Of a DNA stretch of 64,000 nt, positions 34,891 to 42,897 are shown in pieces. A program made the position numbers and the translations under genes. The DNA is from Ottowia sp. Lineage in GTDB: Bacteria > Pseudomonadota > Gammaproteobacteria > Burkholderiales > Burkholderiaceae_C. Within the stretch, counting starts at the first letter, position 1. Every line of letters begins with the position of its first letter. The stretch covers positions 1,116,001 through 1,180,000 of the forward strand of contig NZ_JADJCO010000005.1 in the NCBI RefSeq assembly GCF_016703145.1, read 5' to 3'. Under the pieces are notes generated by a model. That model did no database searches, was not told where the DNA came from, and saw only the letters and a list, made by a program, of their open reading frames with translations.

Positions 34891-35412
34891 ATGCTCTTCC
34901 GAAGAACAGCCGAGACCGAAGACCTGGTGGCACTCACTGCTCTGATTCGTGCCGCCTACGCGCCGCATGCGTTGAAGGGGCTCCGCTATTGGGCAACCCA
35001 CCAGTCCGTCGAGGACACAGCCAGGCGCCTTTCCCGAGGCGTCGGCTTCGTTGGCGAGGTAGATGGAGAACTGATCGCCACTATCACGCTCAGCAAACCC
35101 GACCCCGAGTCCAAGGTTCCGCTCCTGCGCGACGAGTACACGTGGTCGTTCGGTCAGTTTGCCGTCGCGCCAGGACATAAGGGCAAGGGCTACGGAAGGC
35201 GCATCCACGATGCCGCATTGCAACATGCCGTTCTCGAGGGTTGCCAAGTCATGGCGCTCCACACAGCCGAGCCTGCTACTGAACTGATCGAGATGTACCG
35301 GTCCTGGGGCTATGCTCAGGTCGGCACCTGTGACTGGCGGCCACACACGAACTTCTTAAGCGTCCTCATGACGAAGCCCCTCGCCCCTCAGGCAACCAGC
35401 AATGCGGCCTAA
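34891..35412 (+). CDS. GNAT family N-acetyltransferase, integron cassette gene
   Basis: A 173-residue acetyltransferase. The acetyl-CoA-binding motif is QFAVAPGHKGKGYGRRIHDAA (A motif, about residues 92-112 with the Q/RxxGxG/A pattern as KGKGYG). The gene starts 30 bases after the attC 3 core and its TAA stop lies inside the left core GCCTAAC of the next attC, the usual compact layout of a cassette. G+C content is lower than in the neighbouring chromosome genes, consistent with acquisition. Target unknown; some cassette GNATs inactivate antibiotics. Confidence 0.85.
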   Translation: MLFRRTAETEDLVALTALIRAAYAPHALKGLRYWATHQSVEDTARRLSRGVGFVGEVDGELIATITLSKPDPESKVPLLRDEYTWSFGQFAVAPGHKGKGYGRRIHDAALQHAVLEGCQVMALHTAEPATELIEMYRSWGYAQVGTCDWRPHTNFLSVLMTKPLAPQATSNAA

Positions 35413-35482
35413 CCCATCATTCGAGCTGACCCGCTACGGCAGGCCGGTTTGGCCAGGCCGCAGCGGTCAGCTCAAGTCAAAC
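35407..35482 (+). repeat. attC site of the acetyltransferase cassette
   Basis: Left core GCCTAAC (35407-35413); arms GAGCTGACCCGCT and AGCGGTCAGCTC pair with one extra C in the left arm; right core GTCAAAC (35476-35482) differs from GTTRRRY by one base. It resembles the longer attC sites of pseudomonad and xanthomonad chromosomal integrons and seems partly decayed on its right side. Confidence 0.75.
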
Positions 35483-35526
35483 TACAAGGGCTTCCCCACG
35501 TTTGCAAGCAATACCTCTCCCTGGAT

Positions 35527-35555
35527 TGATCGCGCAGCGATTAATCCAGGCATTG
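35527..35555. other. hairpin after the cassette cluster
   Basis: CTGGATTGATCGC and GCGATTAATCCAG-like arms pair around a short loop. It may end the cassette transcript. No T tract follows. Confidence 0.35.
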
Positions 35556-35562
35556 AATCTAG

Positions 35563-35821
35563 GGTCAGATCAAAATTTCCCCGATAAGGCCGCAGAGGAG
35601 AGCCCCCGATGTACCACGCGATCGTTCGCCGAAAGATCACTTCGGCATTCGCCGGTTTGAGTGCGGGCCGCATTGAAGCTATTACCGACGAGCTTTCACC
35701 TGGCGCGGAACATTATTTTGTGGGGACGCATGCGCTCTCTGGTACGCGCCGAACGCCAGAGGCGATTCGCGCCTGGCGGGAAAATGGGGTCAGAGGGAAA
35801 ATGGGGTCAGATGAAAATTTC
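35563..35821. repeat. direct repeats bracketing a gene fragment
   Basis: GGTCAGATCAAAATTTC at 35563-35579 and GGTCAGATGAAAATTTC at 35805-35821 differ by one base. A further AAAATGGGGTCAGA copy begins at 35791. They enclose the NTF2-like fragment and probably mark its insertion or deletion ends. Confidence 0.65.
35609..35779 (+). pseudogene. truncated NTF2/SnoaL-like protein, N-terminal part only
   Basis: About 56 residues from MYHAIVRRKITSAFAGLSAG through HYFVGTHALSGTRRTPEAI look like the start of an NTF2-fold (SnoaL-like) protein with a good GAGGAGAG ribosome binding site. After RTPEAIRAWR the sequence passes into the GGGGTCAGA repeat region and the rest of the domain is missing. The frame stays open for a long way, but only as a shadow of the next gene. 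Confidence 0.55.
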
Positions 35822-35924
35822 TCCAATAGCTACAACACCGGCAACGGCGCCAGGGCGCACCGCCCTGGGACGCTAACATCAGCGCCTGCCTTCCATTCGA
35901 CCACCTTCGCGGAGACCCGCCACC

Positions 35925-36887
35925 ATGCTGCGCCCTCTCGCCTGCCTGCTCGCCATCGGCCTGATCGCCCACGCGGCGCAGGCCCAGACTTATCCGGACA
36001 AGCCGATCCGCATGATCATCCCCTTCCCGCCCGGTGGCGGCACCGACATCCTGGGCCGCCTGGTGGCGCAGAAGCTGACCGAGGCCCACCAGTGGACCGT
36101 GGTGCCGGAGAACAAGGCCGGCGCCGGCGGCACGCTGGGCATCACCGAGGCGGCCCGGGCCAAGGCCGACGGCTACGACATGGTGATGGGCCAGAAGGAC
36201 AACCTGGTCGTCGGCCCCTGGCTCTACCGCAACCTGCCCTGGGAGCCGACGCGCGACTTCGTGGCCGTGGCCCATGTGGCCTACACGCCGGTGGTCATAG
36301 CCACCAGCGTCAACTCCAGGTTCAAGACCCTGGCCGACGTGGTGGCCGCCGCCAAGGCCGCGCCCGGCACCGTGACCTACGGCTCACCCGGCAACGGCAC
36401 CACCATCCACCTGGCGGGCGACCAGTTCGAGAAGGCCGCGGGCGTGAAGCTGCGCCACGTGCCCTACAAGGGCTCCAACCCGGCGCTGATGGACGCGCTG
36501 GCCGGCAACGTGGACTTGCTGGTGTCCTCCGTGCCCTCGGCCATGGGCCAGATCAAGTCGGGCAAGCTGCGTCCGCTGGCCGTCACCTCGGCCAGGCGCA
36601 GCACCTCGCTGCCGGACGTGCCGACGGTGGCCGAGTCCGGCTACGCCGGCTTCGACGTGAGCACCTGGTACGGCCTGTTCATGCCCGCCGGCGCGCCCCG
36701 ACCGGCGGTGGAGGCGATGAACGGCGCGGTCAACAAGCTGCTGGCCACGCCCGAGATGCGCAAGGCCATCCACGACCAGGGCGCCGAGCCCCAGGCGCTC
36801 GGCGCCGACGCCTTCGGCAAGCTGCTGGCCGAGGACTACCGCAAGTGGGAGAAGATCGTGCGCGACGCGGGCGTGAAGATCGAATAG
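35925..36887 (+). CDS. Bug/TctC family solute-binding protein
   Basis: A 320-residue periplasmic protein of the tripartite tricarboxylate transporter receptor family that is greatly expanded in Burkholderiales. A signal peptide (MLRPLACLLAIGLIAHAAQA) precedes TYPDKPIRMIIPFPPGGGTD, the canonical N-terminus. Other landmarks are GSPGNGTTIHLAG, VPYKGSNPALMDALAG and GLFMPAGAPRPAVEAMN. There is no TctA or TctB gene nearby, which is usual for Bug proteins. The ligand is unknown. A clean terminator follows. Confidence 0.9.
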   Translation: MLRPLACLLAIGLIAHAAQAQTYPDKPIRMIIPFPPGGGTDILGRLVAQKLTEAHQWTVVPENKAGAGGTLGITEAARAKADGYDMVMGQKDNLVVGPWLYRNLPWEPTRDFVAVAHVAYTPVVIATSVNSRFKTLADVVAAAKAAPGTVTYGSPGNGTTIHLAGDQFEKAAGVKLRHVPYKGSNPALMDALAGNVDLLVSSVPSAMGQIKSGKLRPLAVTSARRSTSLPDVPTVAESGYAGFDVSTWYGLFMPAGAPRPAVEAMNGAVNKLLATPEMRKAIHDQGAEPQALGADAFGKLLAEDYRKWEKIVRDAGVKIE

Positions 36888-36910
36888 GTGCCGTCGCACG
36901 CGGCTTGAAC

Positions 36911-36934
36911 AACGCCCGCCGACGCGGGCGTTTT
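36911..36934 (+). terminator. rho-independent terminator after the TctC gene
   Basis: AACGCCCGC (36911-36919) and GCGGGCGTT (36924-36932) form a 9-pair stem with loop CGAC, running into TTTTC. Confidence 0.85.
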
Positions 36935-37027
36935 CATTCGCGCGCCAGCGGCGGAGCTCGTTTGCTATTATTAAATGAGCTGAAGGGGCTTTCTGAACGC
37001 GGTCTGCAACCCATTTTCATTCAAAAA

Positions 37028-37471
37028 TCAGTCGTCGCCCCGGACCACCAGCGTGGTGACCTTGGTGTGCGACAGCACGCTCTGCGCCACGCTGCCCAGC
37101 ACCAGGCGCTCCAGCCCGCGGCGGCCGTGCGAGCCGATCACCACCAGGTCGGCGCTGGCGGCGTCGGCCGCCTCCAGGATGCCGCGCCAGACGGTATGCG
37201 ATTCGACCACGCGGGTGTCGGAGGACAAGCCGGCCGCCTTCAGGCGCCCGGCCACCATGTCGGCGACGGCCGCGGCCTCGGCCCGGGCGGCGTTCAGGTA
37301 CTGGTCCTGCCCGTAGGCGAATTCGGTGCCCACGCCGGTGAAGGGATAGGGATCGATCACGTAGACCACCGTCAGCGCGCAGTCGAAGGCCTGGGCCAGG
37401 CCGATGGCTTTGTCGAGCGCGGTCATCGAGGTGACCGAGCCGTCCACGGGGGCCAGGATGTGCTTGAACAT
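37028..37471 (-). CDS. universal stress protein (UspA family)
   Basis: A 147-residue UspA-fold protein. It starts MFKHILAPVDGSVTS and carries the ATP-binding pattern GSHGRRGLERLVLGSVAQSVL (G-2x-G-9x-G-S) near residues 113-133. Such proteins bind ATP and support survival under stress; the molecular role is rarely known. It is transcribed alone. Confidence 0.92.
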   Translation of the reverse strand: MFKHILAPVDGSVTSMTALDKAIGLAQAFDCALTVVYVIDPYPFTGVGTEFAYGQDQYLNAARAEAAAVADMVAGRLKAAGLSSDTRVVESHTVWRGILEAADAASADLVVIGSHGRRGLERLVLGSVAQSVLSHTKVTTLVVRGDD

Positions 37472-37539
37472 GGGGCGCTCCTTTCTTGCGTGCGTGAGGC
37501 CATTGTGGCTTCACACGGTGCGCCAGGGGTTGATGCTCG

Positions 37540-38283
37540 TCAAGCAGCGGGCGCCAGAAACCCGTTCGCGCGCAGTGTGATCACCAGGGTGTCGCGGTGG
37601 CCGTGCCCGCCGGCCGCCAGCGGCTGGATGGGGGTGGATTCGTGGATGACGCGCTGGTCGTCGAGCAGCAGCACCGACCACGGCTGCTCCAGGGTGAAGC
37701 GCTGGCCGCGCGGGCCGTCCAGCTCGAACACGCGGGTTTCGCCGCCCTTGATGCCGTGGCGCGCGACCAGGAACACGGCCACCAGGTCGACGCCGTCGCG
37801 GTGCGCGCCCTCGGGCGTGGGGCGCCCGATGCCGTCTTCGGTGTCGATGCGGAACTGGTGCGCCTCGGCGTACCAGGGCCGGGCGCCGCGCAGGTCGTCG
37901 GCCACGCGCGCCAGCCACGCCAGCAGCGCGCGCCAGGCGGGCAGCGCCAGGGTGGCGGCGGCCATGGGCTCGAACCAGCGCTGCATGCCCCCGTGCAGCG
38001 CGTTGTAGTCCAGCGGCTGCCAGTGCGGGCGGGCGGGCGCGTCGCGCACCTGGGCGCCGTCGATGACGAAGGAGGCGTGGCGCCGCCGGCGGTAGCGCCC
38101 GCCGTCCTTCAGGTAGCGGTCGGGCGCCAGCCGGTCCCAGTCGGGCGCCAGCCCCTCCAGCCCGTCGGCGCCGGCCAGCGCGCGCACCGTGGCCGCGTCC
38201 AGCACGGCGAAGCCCTGCTCGCGCAGCAGGCCGGTGAATTGGCCGGGGCCGGCCAGCGGGGGAGAGAACACGTCGCGCACCAC
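37540..38283 (-). CDS. 2-oxoglutarate/Fe(II) dioxygenase family protein (2OG-Fe_Oxy_2 type)
   Basis: About 247 residues. The metal-binding triad can be placed as His and Asp in GAHRDGVDLVAVFLVARHG and a distal His in RDTLVITLRANGF or IHESTPIQPL; HQFRIDTEDGIGRPTPEG precedes. This is the arrangement of the family that includes free-amino-acid hydroxylases. No in-frame ATG lies near the N-terminus; the tandem GTG codons at 38283 and 38280 are the likely starts. The substrate is unknown, possibly a free amino acid. Confidence 0.7.
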   Translation of the reverse strand: MVRDVFSPPLAGPGQFTGLLREQGFAVLDAATVRALAGADGLEGLAPDWDRLAPDRYLKDGGRYRRRRHASFVIDGAQVRDAPARPHWQPLDYNALHGGMQRWFEPMAAATLALPAWRALLAWLARVADDLRGARPWYAEAHQFRIDTEDGIGRPTPEGAHRDGVDLVAVFLVARHGIKGGETRVFELDGPRGQRFTLEQPWSVLLLDDQRVIHESTPIQPLAAGGHGHRDTLVITLRANGFLAPAA

Positions 38284-38394
38284 GAAGAAAACGGAGCGCC
38301 GAGCATAGCCGCGCGCCCCACTCGACCGGCCCGGCCGCGCCGAATACCCCTGCCGGCGCGGGCCGCGCCGGAGGCCGACAATGCGCGCTTGCGC

Positions 38395-39027
38395 ATGTCC
38401 TCCTGGTCCCTCGTCGTCGTCCTGGCCGCATTGGGCGCCGCCCTGGCCTTGCGGCCGTGGCGGCTGCTGGCCGGCGGCGCGCTGCTGTCGCCGCTGCTGG
38501 CGTCGCTGGTCGTCACGCCCTGGCTGTGGGCGCTGCCCTGGCTGCACCGGATGCCGGTGCAACTGCAGTTGTCGGGCGCCTGCCTCATCACGCTGGCGCT
38601 GGGCTGGCCGCTGGCGGTGCCGGTGCTTTGCGCGGTGGCGCTGATCGCGGGGCTGATCGCGCCGGTCGGCTTCGCCCAGCAGGTGGACATGGCCGTGTGG
38701 CTGGGCATCGTGCCGGCCACGGGGGCGCTGCTGCTGGGTCTGGCGCTGCGGCGCTGGGTGTGGAAGAACCTGTTCGTCTACATCCTGGGCCGCGCCTTCC
38801 TGGGCACGGCGCTGTGCATGTTCGCCGCCGGCGCGCTGGCGCAGTGGGCGGGCCGCCCGCTGGCCGCCGCGGTGGAGCCGGAGCTGGCCCTGGTGGCGCG
38901 CTGGCTGATGGCCTGGGGCGACGCCTTCCTCACCGGCATGATGGCCGCCATCTGCGTGGCTTTCCGGCCGCACTGGCTGGCGACCTGGTCCGACCGGCTC
39001 TACCTGCGCCCGCCGGGCGCGCCGTGA
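38395..39027 (+). CDS. polytopic membrane protein, CbiM-like energy-coupling-factor permease (tentative)
   Basis: A 210-residue protein with six to seven hydrophobic segments. The end, WGDAFLTGMMAAICVAFRPH and WLATWSDRLYL, resembles a family annotated as energy-coupling factor ABC permease (CbiM-like) in proteobacteria. I rely on memory of that C-terminal motif. The ATG at 38395 opens the hydrophobic frame; a GGAGG at 38369-38373 is nearer to a different ATG (38381) in another frame, so the start is not certain. It is divergent from the oxygenase gene and 27 bases upstream of the DUF502 gene. Confidence 0.55.
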   Translation: MSSWSLVVVLAALGAALALRPWRLLAGGALLSPLLASLVVTPWLWALPWLHRMPVQLQLSGACLITLALGWPLAVPVLCAVALIAGLIAPVGFAQQVDMAVWLGIVPATGALLLGLALRRWVWKNLFVYILGRAFLGTALCMFAAGALAQWAGRPLAAAVEPELALVARWLMAWGDAFLTGMMAAICVAFRPHWLATWSDRLYLRPPGAP

Positions 39028-39054
39028 GCGCGCCGGGCTCTATAGTCCTCGACC

Positions 39055-39747
39055 ATGGCTCAACGCATCCAACCCCTCCGCCCACTGCTGACCGGCGTGC
39101 TGGCGCTGCTGCCGCTGGCGGCCACCATCCTGCTGCTGGCGTGGAGCTGGGGGCTGGCGGCCGAGTGGCTGGGGCCGGGCAGCGCGATCGGCAGGCTGCT
39201 CACCCGCATCGGCCTGGGCGTGGCGGCGGATTCGCCTCTGCCCGGCTACCTGCTGGGGCTGGCGGTGATCCTGGCGCTGGTCTACCTGTTCGGCCTGCTG
39301 GTGGAGACCGGGCTGCAGCGCGGCCTGGACCGCGTCGTCAAGGCGCTGGTGCGGCGCATTCCGGTGGTGCGCACGGTGTACGACGTGGCGCACCGGCTGG
39401 TCGGGCTGGTCGGCAAGCCCAGCGAAGAGGGCCTGCAGTCGATGAGCCCGGTGTGGCTGTACTTCGGCGGCCCGCCGGCCGCGGGCGCGCCGGCCACCAC
39501 CACGGTGGTGCTGGGCCTGCTGACCACGCACGAGCCGGTGGCGATGAACGGGCAGCCCTTCCACGGGGTGCTGATCCCGACCTCGCCCGTGCCGGTGGGC
39601 GGCGGGCTGGTGTTCGTGCCGGCCGGCTGGGTGGTGCCGGCGGAGATCGGCATCGAGGGCGTGACCAGCATCTACGTGTCGATGGGCGTCACCGCCGGCC
39701 AGTACCTGGGCCGGACGGCGCCGCCGCCGGCCCCGCCCGCCGCCTGA
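39055..39747 (+). CDS. DUF502 family membrane protein
   Basis: A 230-residue protein with two N-terminal membrane helices (about residues 10-33 and 62-83) and a soluble C-terminal domain. RRIPVVRTVYDVAHRLV and the terminal FVPAGWVVPAEIGIEGVTSI with VSMGV are DUF502 hallmarks. Function unknown. Confidence 0.88.
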   Translation: MAQRIQPLRPLLTGVLALLPLAATILLLAWSWGLAAEWLGPGSAIGRLLTRIGLGVAADSPLPGYLLGLAVILALVYLFGLLVETGLQRGLDRVVKALVRRIPVVRTVYDVAHRLVGLVGKPSEEGLQSMSPVWLYFGGPPAAGAPATTTVVLGLLTTHEPVAMNGQPFHGVLIPTSPVPVGGGLVFVPAGWVVPAEIGIEGVTSIYVSMGVTAGQYLGRTAPPPAPPAA

Positions 39748-39756
39748 GGGCCGGAT

Positions 39757-39821
39757 TTCAAGCCTTTCAGGCCATCATCCCGCGTGGAATATACGTCGGA
39801 TGCTATTCTTTGAATAGCATC
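39757..39821 (+). repeat. dispersed repeat with terminal hairpin
   Basis: TTTCAAGCCTTTCAGGCC opens the element and GATGCTATTCTTTGAATAGC completes it with a 9-pair stem (GATGCTATT with AATAGCATC, 39799-39821). It lies between convergent genes and may double as a transcription terminator. Confidence 0.65.
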
Positions 39822-39828
39822 ATGAGCC

Positions 39829-41514
39829 CTATACCTCCGCCTCCTGCAAGGTGCGCCACATCACCTTGCCCGAACCGCTCTTGGGCAGGCTGTCCACGAA
39901 CTGCACCACGCGCGGCACCTTGTACACCGCCATGTTCTCGCGGCACCAGCCGATGATGTCCTCGGCCGTGGTGTCCTGGTGCGTGGGCCGCAGCACCACC
40001 ACCGCCTTGACGGACTCGCCCCGGTAGGCATCCTTGGTGGCGATGATGCAGGCCTCCTGGATGGCCGGGTGGTGGTACAGCAGCGCCTCCACCTCCGCCG
40101 GCCAGACCTTGAAGCCGCTGGCGTTGATCATGCGCTTGAGACGGTCGGTCATGAAGAAGTATCCCTCCTCGTCCACGCGCCCCATGTCGCCCGACCGGAA
40201 GAAGCGCTCGCCCCCGATCTCGACGAAGGCGGACGCCGTCGCCTCGGGCCGCTTCCAGTAGCCGTCGAACACCTGAGGGCCGCGGATGACGATTTCGCCC
40301 GGCTCGCCCACCGGCAATTCGCGCAGCGTCTCGGGATCGACCACGCGCGCATCGCAACTCACGAAGGGAATGCCCAGGCATTGCTGCTTGGCATGATCGG
40401 GCGGATTGAAATGCGAAGGGCCGGACGTCTCGGTCAGGCCATAGCCCTCCTGAAAGACGAGGCCGAACTCCTCCAGCAGCCGCTGCGCCACCGCCTGCGG
40501 CATGGCCGCGCCGCCGCCGCCGATCGTGTCCAGGCTGGACAGGTCGTAGCGCTCGAGGTTCGGGCTGGCCAGCAGGTCGATGACCATGGTGGGGATGTTG
40601 ATCCAGGCGGTGGCCTGCCACCTGGAAATCAGATACCCGGCGACGTCGCGGTCCCAGCGCGGCATGACCACCATGGCAGCGCCCGCGGCCAGCGCCCCAT
40701 GCATCACGACCACGAGGCCAGTGATGTGGAACATAGGCACCACGGCCAGCAGCACCGACTCCGAATGGGTGCCCATCCAGAGGTTGCTGGCCATGGCGTT
40801 GTGCATCAGGCTGCCATGGCGGTGGATGCAGCCCTTGGGCAGCCCGGTCGTGCCGCTGGTGTAGGGCAGCAAGGCCATGTCGTCGCGCCCGACCTCGTGC
40901 GCGGGCGGCGGCGCGTTGCGCGCCAGCAGCTCGGCCCAGGCATGCACCTGTCCGCCGGCCAGGCGCGGCAGCGGCTGCGCCGCCAGAAGCCAGTCGCGCC
41001 AGGCCGGCGCCATGGCCGGGGTGTGCGCGGCGCCCGGGTCGAGCGCGTCGGTGAACTGGGTGACGATCAGGTGCGCCAGCCGCCCGGCCTCGGGCATCGC
41101 GTCGCTGGCCTGGGCCAGTTCGGGGGCAAGGTCGGCCGTGGTGATCGCCACCCTGGCGTCGCCGTCGCCGATGTAGTGCCTGAGCTCCCCGGCCCGGTTC
41201 ATCGGGTTGACCGGCACCACCACCGCGTTGGCGCGCAGGATGGCGTAGTGGGCGACGACCAGTTGCGGCGTGTTCTGCATGTCGAGCAGCACGCGGTCGC
41301 CGCGCCGCACACCCAGCGCATGCAGCGCGCCGGCCAGGGCCTCCACCTGGCCGGCAAGCTCGGCGTAGGTCAGCACCCGGTCGAAGTAGATCAACGCCGG
41401 CTTGTCGGGCCAGCGCCGCGCCGCGACCGCCAGGTTGTCCCAAAGGGACGTCGCGGGCACGCCGAGCGACCGAGGCACCCGGGCGGGCCAGAACTTGAAA
41501 TGTGACTGTTTCAT
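39829..41514 (-). CDS. AMP-forming acyl-CoA ligase (long-chain type)
   Basis: A 561-residue adenylate-forming enzyme that would activate a carboxylic acid as acyl-CoA. The P-loop is LLPYTSGTTGLPKGC, the A5 region EGYGLTETSGPSHFN, then GDMGRVDEEGYFF and RLKRMINASGFKVWP, with the catalytic Lys in LPKSGSGKVMWR. MKQSHFKFW at 41514 is the start supported by the paralogue at 46.3 kb. Its start overlaps the OsmC gene stop by 4 bases. It is the last gene of an operon for import and breakdown of an organic acid. The 3' 330 bases are almost identical to the paralogue. Confidence 0.9.
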   Translation of the reverse strand: MKQSHFKFWPARVPRSLGVPATSLWDNLAVAARRWPDKPALIYFDRVLTYAELAGQVEALAGALHALGVRRGDRVLLDMQNTPQLVVAHYAILRANAVVVPVNPMNRAGELRHYIGDGDARVAITTADLAPELAQASDAMPEAGRLAHLIVTQFTDALDPGAAHTPAMAPAWRDWLLAAQPLPRLAGGQVHAWAELLARNAPPPAHEVGRDDMALLPYTSGTTGLPKGCIHRHGSLMHNAMASNLWMGTHSESVLLAVVPMFHITGLVVVMHGALAAGAAMVVMPRWDRDVAGYLISRWQATAWINIPTMVIDLLASPNLERYDLSSLDTIGGGGAAMPQAVAQRLLEEFGLVFQEGYGLTETSGPSHFNPPDHAKQQCLGIPFVSCDARVVDPETLRELPVGEPGEIVIRGPQVFDGYWKRPEATASAFVEIGGERFFRSGDMGRVDEEGYFFMTDRLKRMINASGFKVWPAEVEALLYHHPAIQEACIIATKDAYRGESVKAVVVLRPTHQDTTAEDIIGWCRENMAVYKVPRVVQFVDSLPKSGSGKVMWRTLQEAEV

Positions 41515-42065
41515 GGGCTCGAGGATACGTCGCACTCGATCCAGTCGCTGCCGTGCCGGAGCCGGTGCAGCGGCGGCTCGCGCAGCATGGCTTCCGCGAA
41601 GCAGCCGCGCGCCGCGGTCCTGACCAACAGCTTCTGCGCCTCGATGGACGCCTGCGTGTCCAGCTCAATGTCGATCTGCATGCGGCCAGGCAGCGCCACG
41701 TAGGGCTCCAGCCCATTGCGCCGCGCGGTCCAATCGACCGCGGCCGTGGTCCGCAGCCCCCGCACCTCGACACCGCAGTCGCGCGCGAAGGTGCGCATCT
41801 GCGTCATGAAGCAGGTCAGGATGCCCGTGGCGAAGATCGCCAGCGGCTTGGGGGCCGTCTCTTCGCCGCCATGAAAGGCGGCTTCATCGCTCGCCAGATC
41901 CCACTCGCGCAGGAGCCGGGGGCGCACCATGCCGGCCTTCACCTCGTTGCGCCGCTTGCCGACGGCCACGGCCGCCAGCTCGAAGCGCACGGGGATGGTT
42001 CCCGTCAAGGTCGTTCCCCGCGCGGTGCCGTCGTAGGCCCGCGCCGTTTGCTCGTTGATCGCCAT
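41511..42065 (-). CDS. OsmC family protein
   Basis: A 184-residue protein with the OsmC fold: RFELAAVAVGKRRNEVKAG, then KPLAIFATGILTCFMTQMRTF with the first cysteine and TAARGCFAEAML with the second. The family contains peroxidases, but in catabolic operons such members may act on thioesters or are of unknown function. It lies between the ligase and SDR genes and overlaps the ligase by 4 bases. Confidence 0.8.
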   Translation of the reverse strand: MAINEQTARAYDGTARGTTLTGTIPVRFELAAVAVGKRRNEVKAGMVRPRLLREWDLASDEAAFHGGEETAPKPLAIFATGILTCFMTQMRTFARDCGVEVRGLRTTAAVDWTARRNGLEPYVALPGRMQIDIELDTQASIEAQKLLVRTAARGCFAEAMLREPPLHRLRHGSDWIECDVSSSP

Positions 42066-42098
42066 GCCTGTTCTCCTTGATCGCGGCGCCGGGCTTAG

Positions 42099-42884
42099 TT
42101 AGTACATGACGATGCCGGCCGTGACGTTGACGTCCTGCCCGGTCATGTGCCGTGACAGGTCCGACGCCAGAAAGAGCGCCAGGTGCGCCACGTCCTCGGC
42201 CTGCACCAGCGCCCTCAGGGGCGAAAAACCCTGGAACGCCTGCTTGACCTCTTCCACGGTGATGCCGCGCTGGCTGGCCTGGCCGGCCATGATCTCCTCC
42301 AGCCGCTCGCCATCCACCGCGCCAGGGCAGATGCAGTTGACGCGGATGTTCTGCGGGCCCAGTTCCTCCGCCGCCGTGCGCGTCAGGCCGATGACGCCCA
42401 TCTTGGCGGCGGCATAGCCCACGCGGTAGGTCAGCGGGCGCTTGCCGGTGATCGATCCGATGTTGACCACCGAGCCGCCGCCGTGCTTCTTCATGACGGG
42501 AACGACGGCGCGCAGGCACAGGAAGGAACTGGTCAGGTTGCCGGCCAGCGTGTCGTTCCACTCCGACAATTCGGTGTCCTCGATCGCCTTGGTCGGCCCG
42601 GCGATGCCGACGTTGTTGATGAGCACGTCGATGCGTCCATGGCGCTCCAGCGTCTTGCCCACCAGGCCGGCGACCTCCTCGGGCTGGGTGACGTCCGCCA
42701 CGACGCCCATGACCTCGCGGCCCTCTCGCGCGAGTTCCGCCTCCAGCGCGCGCAGCGGCTCGGGCCTGCGGGCGCAGAACGCCACCTTGGCCCCGCTGCG
42801 CGCGAACTGCCGCACGAGCTCCTGCCCGATACCGCGGCTGGTACCCGTGACGAGCACGACTTTGCCATCCAGGTTGATGCTCAT
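42099..42884 (-). CDS. short-chain dehydrogenase/reductase
   Basis: A 261-residue SDR. The cofactor motif is VTGTSRGIGQELV (TGxxxGxG), then NNVGIAG, the catalytic Ser in NIGSITGKRP and the YxxxK pair in YRVGYAAAKMG. The Lys is displaced by one relative to the classical YxxxK if counted from Y in VGYAAAK, which fits. It would oxidise or reduce a hydroxyl/keto intermediate in the same pathway as the neighbouring cyclase and ligase. Confidence 0.9.
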   Translation of the reverse strand: MSINLDGKVVLVTGTSRGIGQELVRQFARSGAKVAFCARRPEPLRALEAELAREGREVMGVVADVTQPEEVAGLVGKTLERHGRIDVLINNVGIAGPTKAIEDTELSEWNDTLAGNLTSSFLCLRAVVPVMKKHGGGSVVNIGSITGKRPLTYRVGYAAAKMGVIGLTRTAAEELGPQNIRVNCICPGAVDGERLEEIMAGQASQRGITVEEVKQAFQGFSPLRALVQAEDVAHLALFLASDLSRHMTGQDVNVTAGIVMY

Positions 42885-42897
42885 CGCTGGCTCCCGC

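Noticed and set aside
34054..35180. ORFs of 163-214 codons crossing from one cassette into the next
   Set aside because: They run through attC sites in arbitrary frames; only the 99-residue frame has a consistent position within each cassette.
35609..38008. A 799-codon plus-strand ORF
   Set aside because: Only the first 56 codons resemble a protein; the remainder is a shadow of the TctC gene and of antisense genes.
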